This document shows positions 55,602 through 64,000 of a DNA stretch of 64,000 bases, piece after piece (within the stretch, counting starts at the first letter, position 1; the number at the start of each line of letters is the position of its first letter). Source of the DNA: Dryas octopetala (Eukaryota; Streptophyta; Magnoliopsida; Rosales; Rosaceae); assembly GCA_963921425.1 (NCBI GenBank), contig OY992834.1, positions 12,693,271 to 12,757,270 of the forward strand. Reading direction: 5' to 3'. The notes under the pieces were generated by a model. That model had not been told where the DNA came from and did not search any database. It saw only the letters and a list, made by a program, of their open reading frames with translations. The position numbers and the translations under genes were made by a program.

Positions 55602-56257
55602 AAAGATTTTGGTGTTTTGGAGGATGGGTTTTATATTTTGGTAAGGCCCCAATATGGTGACAGATTGCTTGGCAGCTATTGGGCTTAGACAGGTTTTGGG
55701 TTGTACCGTTCTGAGCTCCCCTGGTTTTGTGGCCCATCTTTTGTTTGAAGATCTTTATAGTGTGACTGTGACACAAGCTAGATTAGTCCGTAGCTAATTT
55801 CTTGTTGTTTGGATCTTGGCTGACCCTGGTAAAGACTAAAGAATAATGGAAAATGAGCATGTGGTTTATATAGGATATCAGATCACCATCAGCAAACTAC
55901 ACATCAATGAATGCTAAGTCAACAAAAACAAGGCCAACCTTCCTTCAGAGTTCAGATGCATAATTGATTTTAAAGAGAAAAACTTTTCTATTCCTATTAT
56001 AGTGATGAGGTATCAGAGGAGGATTCGTCCCAATTTTAATGTCTTAAACCTCCCTCTCACATGTATAATGCTATGTCACTATAATAGAGATTAAAAATGT
56101 TTACTCTGATTTAAGACTACACTATAAGAAATATATCTTTTATATATTGATATAAAAGTTTGTGGAACTCACCCATAATGTTTTATTTATATAGATAAGA
56201 GTACAGTGACAAAGAGAGTGACATGACAATAATGACATTGCTATTTCTTTTTCTTTT

Positions 56258-56314
56258 AGCTACTCACTACAACTTTTAAGTGGCCAAAAAACAAAAGCTA
56301 CTCACTACAACTTT
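56258..56314. repeat. poly(A)-type micro-insertion with 19-bp direct repeats
   Basis: AGCTACTCACTACAACTTT is present exactly at 56258-56276 and 56296-56314. The insert between them (after one extra T) is AAGTGGCCAAAAAACAAA, an A-rich tail preceded by TGGCC. Confidence 0.7.
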
Positions 56315-57171
56315 GTTCTCTCTTTTTATGTTTCTTGTCCTTTTATCGGTCTTCTCAAGTGCCGATGAGAATTTGATGCAAAGTATTACTAGAAGACCAG
56401 GTTTTCAATTTTTCATTAACTATTCTACCATATTTTCAGAAACTATGCTGTATGGATAGCTTCATAATTCTACCATAGGCTATGTGATACCCAAAAAGTA
56501 TTATGAACTCACAACAATTTTGTTCAAAGGCCACGCAAAAAGTCTTATGATATTTACAACATTAAAAATTAGTGGCAAATCTACAAGATTTTTTTCTAAG
56601 TGGGTTAAGATGTTGGATGAAATTTAAAGAAGTTGAAGCGAGTGGTTTGTTGTATTTTCTCGCTATAAACCGACAAACTAAATTGCTTGTTAGTGTGACC
56701 CGTTGGCTTTTCTAAACTTTTTAAGCGCAAGTAATACGCAAATTTTTTTAACCGCTAGAGAAAGGCCGGTAGGTGTCTACCTTAATGCGACTGGAGCTAC
56801 AACCCATCCATGCAGAGCAATAGATTTTTATTTATGTGTACCAAAATCTGCAACCTTGGACCCCAAAAAAAAAGTAATGAAAAATGACAACCAACAAGTT
56901 GATAAGGCCACTTATCAGAATTCAGAAATGAGGCACCCAATCACAAAACTATGAGACAAATATGAAATAGCTAGAGCTAGCTTAAACTTATGTATGCATC
57001 TTAACTGGTTTAATTTGCATAGCTAGCTAGCTCAAATTAGCTAATTTTAGTATTGATTAGATTCCAAGACAAAGAACAATAAAACAAGATCCACTCTTCA
57101 AAAGCCATCTGGAGTACAATAACTACTAGTCTTAGCTCTTACCAAAAGCTCTAGCTTCTTCCTCAGCAAAA

Positions 57172-58472
57172 ATGGCAAGTTTGATCATCACCATTTTTGG
57201 GTTGCTAGGTAATATAGAAAGTACTAATAACCCAACTCTCATTTTTGTTTTTGAATTCCTCTGAATTGATATGAAAAGTTGTATATGATCTTAATCTGCA
57301 TATATCTGTTTTCAGGTAACCTTATGTCAGGATTAGTCTACCTCTCTCCTGCGTAAAGCTCGATCATCATTAATTTACAAATTACTAATTTAGTTCATAT
57401 CGATTTTGTTAGTTTTGGAGCAGATTTGACTTAATTCATCTTGAATTGTTTCTAGAAATGTGTTTGTGCGGATTGTGAAGCGAAGATCAACAGAGGAATT
57501 TGAGAGTATACCATATGTTAGCAAATTATTGAATGCCTACTTCTGGGTTTACTATGGATTTATTAAGCCTGACAGTGTGCTGGTGGCCACTGTAAATGTT
57601 TTTGGTGCTGCTGTTGAGATCGTTTTTCTCACCATATTTCTACTCTTTGCACCACCAAGAATGAAGGTAAGTAAGTTGATTAATTCATCTCCATAATATT
57701 GTTTTGATTTTTTAGTATATATCTGAGATTTGTATAAGTTACTATTACATTGATGGTCATATATGATCTTAGGCTAGAACTGCCATACTTGTTGCAGTTC
57801 TTGATGTGATGTTTCCAGCAGCAGCAATTTTGCTTACTCAGTTTCTGCTACATGGAGATAAGAGGATTGATGTTGCAGGAATATTGTGTGTGGTGTTCAG
57901 CTTGATTGCATATGCTTCCCCTCTTTCAGCTATGGTAAGAGTACTTTTAAGACTTCTAATTTTTTTTTATTGTTATTATATATGTGTGTGCTTTTTTCAA
58001 GTGAAGATGCCTATTAATATAGGCTAAAATTTGTAATGTGTAGAAAACAGTAGTGAGATTAAAGAGTGTGGAGTACATGCCTTTCCTTCTCTCATTCATC
58101 CTTTTCTTAAATGGAGGAGTTTGGACAGTGTATTCCATTCTTGCAAAAGACTTGTTTGTTGGAGTAAGTATTAATTCCTAGCTACCAAAACATCATATAT
58201 TCTATAAATCCATTTATTATTGACTTTAGTATTTGTGTCTTTATTAACAATTTTGACATGATTAATGCCACAATGTTATTAACAATTAGGTCAACCATTT
58301 GCAGATTCCAAATGGGACTGGATTTTTCCTTGGAACTGCTCAGCTGATTCTCTATGCAATATACTGGAAACCTAAGCCAACCAAGCAAGTATTTGACAAT
58401 TTAGAGGATCAACATATCAGTGAAGCACTCATCTCAGCTTCAAACCCATTGCAGGGTAATAGTGATAGCTAG
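57172..58472 (+). CDS. SWEET bidirectional sugar transporter (MtN3/saliva family)
   Basis: The six exons are 57172-57208, 57316-57352, 57456-57666, 57773-57934, 58044-58163 and 58305-58472. They join to 244 codons with GT-AG introns; the 37-bp second exon is a typical SWEET feature. It is a seven-helix uniporter that moves sucrose or hexoses down their gradient across the plasma membrane or tonoplast. The first MtN3 repeat contains LSPANVFVRIVKRRSTEEFE, SIPYVSKLLNAYFWVYYGF and VATVN. The second contains YASPLSAMKTVVRLKSVEYM, PFLLSFILFLNGGVWTVY, IPNGTGFFLGTAQLILYAIY. The conserved prolines (LSP, IPY, SPL, MPF) and the pore asparagines (TVN, IPN) are all present, so it looks functional. The short cytosolic tail ends SNPLQGNSDS. 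It resembles SWEET16/17 or the NEC1-like members; I would not fix the clade by eye. Confidence 0.95.
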
Positions 58473-58599
58473 GAGTGTAGTTTCATAGAAGGAATTAAGC
58501 CGGCCAGTATATATTGGCCAAGGTAAGAAAGAAAGAAGAGGACTGAATGTTAAATTAATCATGCCTTTTTTGATGAGATAATATCATATATGTTTAATT

Positions 58600-58695
58600 T
58601 TTTTTCATAGGAAAGTAATGAATTCATTAAGAAGAGATCAAATCATTGTTTAGCAAAGAAGAGAGCCAAAGTGGCCATTTCTCAACCCCAAACAT
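58600..58695 (-). mobile_element. LINE 3'-tail-like fragment in SWEET 3' flank
   Basis: On the minus strand it reads CTTCTTAATGAATTCATTAC, then TTTCCTATG and an A-run. It is similar to the tail at 59555-59685. A 5'-truncated L1 copy would look like this, but no reverse transcriptase remains to prove it. Confidence 0.4.
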
Positions 58696-59554
58696 GAAAT
58701 TCAGAACATGGCAAAACAAACTTAGAATAAAGAGTGAACAACGTATATAGTTGCAAAATCTAGTTTAATTAGGGGGACAAAATTTTGCTAGAAATTATAG
58801 TATCTGTTACAAACTTACAATTTTTATGAGGAAGCAAATATTTTGCTACTCTTAAAGAAAAGTTGTGTGGGTCACACTCTAAGGTATATTTTACTTAGGA
58901 CATTATGGCTGCTTTCTATCCTGGTGTCATATACTCTCACAATGAATCCTATAGCCCTATAGGCACTGGAACCACAATAGTGCCTTCATGTCACATGGGT
59001 TTGTTGCATGCCCACCCTTAACCTTTAATTAGGTGATTCACCTTCCCTATTCATATATGCATACATTTAGCTTAGCACTTTTTCTCTTAGACTTATCTCG
59101 ATTTCTCTATCCAAAATTCTTTTTTGGTATACATAATACGCCATCCTAAATTGAGATTGACCTCTTCGAGTTGCCAGTCATGAAACTCTCACCTTATAAG
59201 GATTCATTAATAATTGAGGGTGCCATGACAGTATTTTACTATTTTTGGTAGGTGATAATTAAATTGGGTGAAAATTATTTTGAACAACCTTACAAGATCG
59301 AAGGGCCACATGTCCTTCCCTCTTAAAAGTTAGGGTCATTGTGAGATAATTATAGTAGAATAAGTCTAAATGAGAGACACCTTTTACAAAATACAACTCT
59401 CAAAAAATTGATGAATTAGTTCAGTAAGTTTTCATTAGTTAATGTATGAATTTAAATTATTTTTTTGTTCGTAACTAATTTGAAATACTCCTTATTGTTG
59501 GTAGATGTATTTGTACTTGAACCTAAATCTTACTATAATGTTATATTATTATGC

Positions 59555-59685
59555 ATGCAATTCTTTTTTCTTTTTTTTGTCATGTGGAAACTTCATTAAG
59601 AGAAGGCACAAAGGCCCAAATAGAAACAAACAAGCCGAACGGCCCAGACGCCTAAGCTGAGCTTGTAGCATTGAGAGAATGGCTT
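59555..59685 (-). mobile_element. 5'-truncated L1-like LINE 3' end
   Basis: The minus strand reads ...TTCTATTTGGGCCTTTGTGC, CTTCTCTTAATGAAGTTTCC, ACATGAC and then an A-rich tail (59556-59572 on the plus strand). This has the form of an L1 3'-UTR remnant with poly(A). No coding part or clear target duplication is visible. Confidence 0.5.
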
Positions 59686-59690
59686 TTCTT

Positions 59691-59740
59691 AAGTAACATA
59701 AGCCATCGTTGGCCAAAAAAAAAAAGTAACATAAGCCATC
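59691..59740. repeat. poly(A)-type micro-insertion with perfect 17-bp direct repeats
   Basis: AAGTAACATAAGCCATC is present exactly at 59691-59707 and 59724-59740. The 16-bp insert is GTTGGCC followed by nine A. This is the clearest member of the micro-insertion set. Confidence 0.8.
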
Positions 59741-61301
59741 TCTCGAAAACTATTGAAAAGTCCCTAATAAAGTGAGCGTTATATATATTGGAAAGGCAAT
59801 TTTCACACTTTTTTTTTCTCCGTTTACACTTCATCTCCTTTTTTAATGTATTTTGTATATTTTTATTATATATTTTTCCAAATTTACCCTTTATGGCTGT
59901 TGGATTTTTATTTTAATTATCTTTCAATAATGATTATTTTTTCCTAAATTATCTTATACTTATTAAAAAAATAAAAATAAGTAATTTTCTATCACCCTCG
60001 CTGTATCTTCTTCAAATTGCATCTCTTTGCCTTCTATGCCATTTTTTTTTTCTTTTGTGAACCAGTCTTTTACGTGCTTTCAATCATCATTTTATACTTC
60101 ATTAGAAAAATATTTAGCCTGTCATATTTTTTTTCGTTTTCTTCATGAGGGTCATGATTTATGTATCTTCTTCTTTTGATGGTGGGTTTTGTGTTATGAA
60201 ATTAATTGGGGTTTTCAATTAGTCCACTCCCTTATTTTTGGGTCTTTTGACACTGCCAAGAAAAATGTCCTCATGCTAAGCAACCACTACTTATTTGTAG
60301 CATATTTGATTTTTAAAAAATTGAATGTCACATGACAGTTTAAAAAGAAAAAAGAGATGTACTATATCATGAAGACGGACAGAAGTGTATAGAATTACAT
60401 AAGTTTTTCTTCCTTTTTAAAAGAGAGTTATAAAAATAGATATATTATTATGACAGTTTTAAAAAATTAAATATGTAGGATTTAATGTTGTATAGGCCGG
60501 TGACATTCTATAATTAAAAGCCAAAGGGTATGCTTGGAAAATAAATAATAAAAATATATACAGACATTTAAAAAAATAAGAAGGAGTGCAAATGGAGAAA
60601 GGAAGAGTGTGAAAATCACCTCCCATATATATATATTTTATCAAAAGCCCTTAAAAATACATTGACGGACGCGGGTTTGTACTTTAGAAAAATAGTTTTG
60701 GGTCGGAATTATTCACCTAGCGCTTGGTACTGGAATGTAGTAATAATTTCAAATGTTACTGAAGTGCAAAAAAAAAAAAAAAATTCCCCTATTTCCTACA
60801 TATTTTTTATTATTGGGTCTTATTTGAGTGTGTTTATGCATAATTTAATATATTTTAAAAGATTTATAAGGTTAAATTTAGAATTTAGAATTTCTTAAAA
60901 TGATACATGTGTAACTACACTGCAAAATAGTGCTATACAGTGTAGTACCAAGCGCTCGGCACATTTTTTTGTCTTTTAAGGATGAAAGTCCTCCGTATGG
61001 TCATTTTGAGTTTGTAAGTATAGATTAGGGTTGAAAACCCAAATAATTTTTTATGTTTTTTCTGTTAAGAAATATTTTTAAGGAATTCTAATTTATATAA
61101 TAAACAAAATTAAACTTTATTGGGAATATAAACATTTTTAAACACAAAAAAACGTAAAACTTTAAAGAAAAAAACAAAAAAATGGAGCCTGGAGTGGGCC
61201 TTGGACTGGGCAGGCGGCAGGCCGGCCCTGGACTGTTTTTCATGCCTTCAGTTTTTGTCTTTTTGATCAAATATTGACAAAAATCTGCAAATCAAAGTAT
61301 C

Positions 61302-61321
61302 AAACACTAGGTTTCAAAAAA

Positions 61322-61355
<34 letters not shown>

Positions 61356-61374
61356 TATACACAATAAACACTAG
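61302..61374. repeat. A-run plus (TA)n tract flanked by short direct repeats
   Basis: AAACACTAG flanks (61302-61310, 61366-61374) a tract of about 24 A followed by about 11 TA units. It could be another retroposon tail that seeded a microsatellite. The 9-bp repeat is too short to be sure. Confidence 0.4.
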
Positions 61375-62274
61375 ATCTCATTCTCTGTGTGTGTGGTTTG
61401 TTCAAGGAAATATTGTCCTATGAATCTAATTAATTAAGAAATATCCCAAGATTGACTGAAGCATGCCAACTCGAATCCAAAATCCCACACATTCGTTGGA
61501 TTAGAAAATGTGTAATCCCCAAAAGTTTTGATTCAAGTGGTGCATTGCTTGATGGCATATATATAGCTCACTGAAAACTGTATCTTAAAAAACTAAATTA
61601 GCTCCAAAAACTAAATCACTAATAAACTTGGTGTAAAAGACCTTAATCAAGCATTTATGAAAGACAAGGCCAGCCACCTAATGAGAAGGAATGTGTTACC
61701 TAAAACAATAAAACATGCAAAACAAACTATAGAATCAATTACCTAAAAAAATTTTGATTTGTTCTTTAGAAGCACTTCAAAAATCATCTCTTATTGCTTG
61801 GTCTTTTTATATCAGCTCTCCACTGAATAAAAATAAAAAGATGAAAGAAAAAATAGATACAAAACATATGAATGTTGCTAGATTCAGTTGTTTTGTTTGG
61901 CTTGCTCACATATACGATATGTGTGGGTGTCAGTCCAGCTGTTACCATTAATCAAATAGAACATCTTTCATGTAAACTGGTGAGGTGGTTCAATCAACTT
62001 GAAGAAACGTGACAAATCTTAAATTATTCGATGTAACAATACATTTTAAAATCTTAAATAATATATATTCCGTACGCATATATGGAGATACGTGTGCTGA
62101 AGAAAAATATTACTGTTAATTATGATCACCAAATTTAAAGAATATGTTTCTCTGTTTTTCAAAGATTAATAAAATATACAACCTAGCACATGATGTGAAT
62201 ATAGACATGAATGTATACACTCGTAAATAGTTAAATTTTTCTTCATCCCAATATGTGTGCCTATGAAAATTCAC

Positions 62275-62418
62275 TTTGATAATATAATATTAATATTTTT
62301 TTTCCTTGCTCAAGATAAAATACAAATAACTCTTTTTTCATTACAGGGGAGGGGAGAGGGTTCGAACCGGGTGTGCAGGGGAGCTATTGTCCTCGATCAA
62401 CTAGGCTAACCTCATTTT
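62275..62418 (-). mobile_element. tRNA-derived SINE-like head
   Basis: The minus strand has an A-box-like stretch, GGTTAGCCTAGTTGATCGAG, and 30-odd bases later a B-box-like GGTTCGAACC. This is the RNA polymerase III promoter layout of tRNA-derived SINEs. The A and B boxes are well formed, but no cloverleaf can be drawn and no tail or target duplication was found, so it is not a working tRNA gene. It may be an old SINE copy. Confidence 0.45.
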
Positions 62419-62555
62419 ATAATAAAATATTAAAATACAAATAACTAAAACTTAAATTTCAATATTCCTTTGATTTTTTTTTCATAATTTTCGTAATATA
62501 TATGTTTGACATAATTTTAGGCAATGATTTTATTATATTAATCCTATATATTAGA

Positions 62556-62931
62556 GGGCAATGCTTGGGTCACACCACCCCCTAAAAATTATTGTTCAGT
62601 AGTGCAGACTTAAGATCGAAATTATTCATTTTTTAGATCATCTTTGCAAAAAATAAATACAATCAAAATCGTTTGATTATATAACAGTTATTGAATAAAC
62701 TAAATAAATGGACAGTTTGTATTTAAAAAGCTTTTTGACCAAATCGTCCATTTATTTAATTTATTCGATAATAGTTATATAATTAAACGATTTTTAATTA
62801 ATTTAATTTTTTATAAAAATAATTTTTAATAAATAATTTAAAAAATAAATAATTTCGATCCTGAACCTCCATTGCCCCCAACATTTTTTAGGTGTGGTGT
62901 GATGTACAGGGATGTGACCCAAGCATTTCCC
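62556..62931. mobile_element. foldback MITE with 9-bp target duplication, copy 1
   Basis: The ends GGGCAATGCTTGGGTCACAC and, inverted, GGGAAATGCTTGGGTCACAT lie inside a perfect 9-bp duplication, TATATTAGA (62547-62555 and 62932-62940). Most of the 376 bp is two inverted arms meeting at a short centre, with (A/T)AATCGTTT(G/A)ATTATATAAC on both. The 9-bp duplication points to Mutator. Confidence 0.9.
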
Positions 62932-62940
62932 TATATTAGA

Positions 62941-63441
62941 CACACATGTCAATTCACATATGTTGATGTGCTAGTAGCCTTAAACTAATATGGATGCACA
63001 ATCCAAACGATTTGGAAGGATATATATATATATATATATATCTCTCTCTCTTTTAATAAAGCCATCTGGGTTTATGACATCATTCTGGGAATTCACCAGT
63101 AGATTTATATCATCATCACAAATTACAATAATTAATAGTAATAAAAATAGAGAATTCTATATATCTCCATCACCCTCGATAGAAGACATGAACATATAAG
63201 TAAAACTTCGAGAGAATGTCCACGAATTTAGGGGACCACAGCCAATTAATGTACCAAAAATAATTAATTAAGTTGACTTTATTGCATGATATTAATACTT
63301 TTATAATATATACGTGCATGTATTAACGTCTTTAATGATGAGGTATTTTCAGTTGTTGGGAGTTCAATGCATGTTAATGTTATGGGGGATTTAGGCCCAT
63401 CTCCTAATTATTGTCAAAAGGGAATGTACTGATAATATATA
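62941..63441. other. spacer between two related MITEs
   Basis: A TA run with a CT run (63019-63050) and AT-rich DNA; no gene is supported. Confidence 0.5.
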
Positions 63442-63450
63442 ATAATTATA

Positions 63451-63879
63451 GAACAATACTTGGGTCACCCCTTGGGGGTAGCTCAAGGTCACTCCACCCC
63501 CCTCAAATCATGATTTCGATAATATCGGCGCATAATCAAAATCATTCACTTTTTAGATAATATATTAAAGATCATCTCTGCAAAAAATCAAATCAATCGG
63601 AAATCGTTTGGTTATATAACTGTTATCAATTAAATAGAAAAAATAGATGGTTTTCAATTAAAGAGTGATTTTTTTACCAAACCGTTGATTTTTTATATTT
63701 AATTGACAATAGTTATATAACCAAACGATTTCTGATTGATTTGATTTTTTGCAGAGATGATCTTTAATATGTTATCTAAAAATTGAATGGTTCCGATTAT
63801 GTGCCGACATTGCCGAAATCATAATTTGGGGAGGTGAGGTGACCTTGAAGTACCCCCAAGGGTGAGCCAAGTATTGTTC
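63451..63879. mobile_element. foldback MITE with 9-bp target duplication, copy 2
   Basis: Ends GAACAATACTTGGGTCACCC and, inverted, GAACAATACTTGGCTCACCC, inside a perfect 9-bp duplication ATAATTATA (63442-63450, 63880-63888). The arms can be followed as inverted repeats for about 190 bp each, through TCAAATCAATC(A/G)GAAATCGTT and TTGGTTATATAACT. Same family as copy 1 at 62556, but better preserved, so probably younger. Confidence 0.92.
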
Positions 63880-64000
63880 ATAATTATATTAGTTATTACT
63901 TTTTTGATACACTTGAAGATACATTGCATAAGTTCACAGAATGTTATATGAGGTAGTTCCGCTCCTATCTCATAAACCGACCAACCATATAATTTGATCC

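Larger units (their letters stand above)
50878..55650. repeat. segmental duplication, unit B
   Basis: This is the second copy of the block at about 41.74-50.32 kb, in the same orientation. It carries the second cysteine-rich peptide gene and two of the three hairpins. Its own insertions are the Pack-MULE at 50972-52323 and the short MITE at 55246-55404; unit A shows the empty sites for both. It is shorter than A largely because it lacks A's larger transposons. Confidence 0.8.
55405..57171. other. intergenic upstream of the SWEET gene
   Basis: Two micro-insertions (55540-55601 and 56258-56314) lie here. The promoter-proximal part has AGCTAGCTAGCT near 57020 and no TATA box that I can place with confidence. 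No gene is supported; the frame at 56703-56954 has no recognisable domain. Confidence 0.5.
58473..62280. other. gene-free downstream region
   Basis: The 3.8 kb after the SWEET gene carries LINE-tail-like sequence (58600-58695 and 59555-59685), a micro-insertion (59691-59740), a TA/A-rich tract flanked by AAACACTAG (61302-61374) and otherwise AT-rich DNA. Short frames here are not convincing proteins. Confidence 0.5.

Noticed and set aside
56703-56954. 83-codon plus-strand frame
   Set aside because: It has no domain, signal or homologue that I recognise, and sits in repeat-rich DNA upstream of the SWEET gene.
62340-62418. Functional tRNA gene
   Set aside because: Pol III-like boxes are present, but there is no acceptor-stem pairing and no proper anticodon arm, so a SINE-like remnant is the better reading.

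Overview
The window is plant nuclear DNA. It is AT-rich, its genes have GT-AG introns, and it is crowded with MITEs and other transposons. The proteins (a group of linked F-box/FBA proteins, an LSD1-type metacaspase, a full-length eIF4G and a SWEET transporter) point to a eudicot. The style of the F-box proteins suggests Rosaceae, but that is an inference. No organelle, bacterial or viral genome segment is present.

Layout. 0.4-4.6 kb: a complete CACTA transposon carrying exon-like host fragments. 5.5-20.6 kb: an F-box cluster with one gene on the plus strand, one intact gene on the minus strand and two minus-strand pseudogenes. A young, whole-looking Ty1/copia retrotransposon (9.0-13.9 kb) and a Mutator-like element (18.4-19.3 kb) lie within it. 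21.8-26.1 kb: a five-exon type I metacaspase on the plus strand. 28.2-36.5 kb: a nine-exon eIF4G gene on the minus strand; its joined exons give 1872 codons in one frame. 37-41 kb: gene-free, with MITEs and a 1.17-kb Harbinger-like element. About 41.7-55.7 kb: a tandem segmental duplication. Each half carries a two-exon gene for a small secreted cysteine-rich peptide (90 and 82 aa) and one or two imperfect hairpins that resemble MIRNA foldbacks. The halves differ largely by transposon insertions, so each supplies empty sites for the other. One insertion is a Pack-MULE carrying a broken BAHD acyltransferase fragment. 57.2-58.5 kb: a six-exon SWEET sugar transporter on the plus strand. 58.5-64 kb: no gene seen; it holds LINE tails, a tRNA-like SINE head and two foldback MITEs with perfect 9-bp target duplications.

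The protein genes are unrelated housekeeping, stress and transport genes plus two local duplicate families (F-box, cysteine-rich peptide); nothing suggests one pathway. The less ordinary content is the peptide pair, the three related hairpins, the Pack-MULE and CACTA captures, and at least seven tiny poly(A)-type insertions flanked by 14-20-bp direct repeats. Splice sites were read by eye, using GT-AG, phase and family sequence. Identity statements are visual and were not computed.
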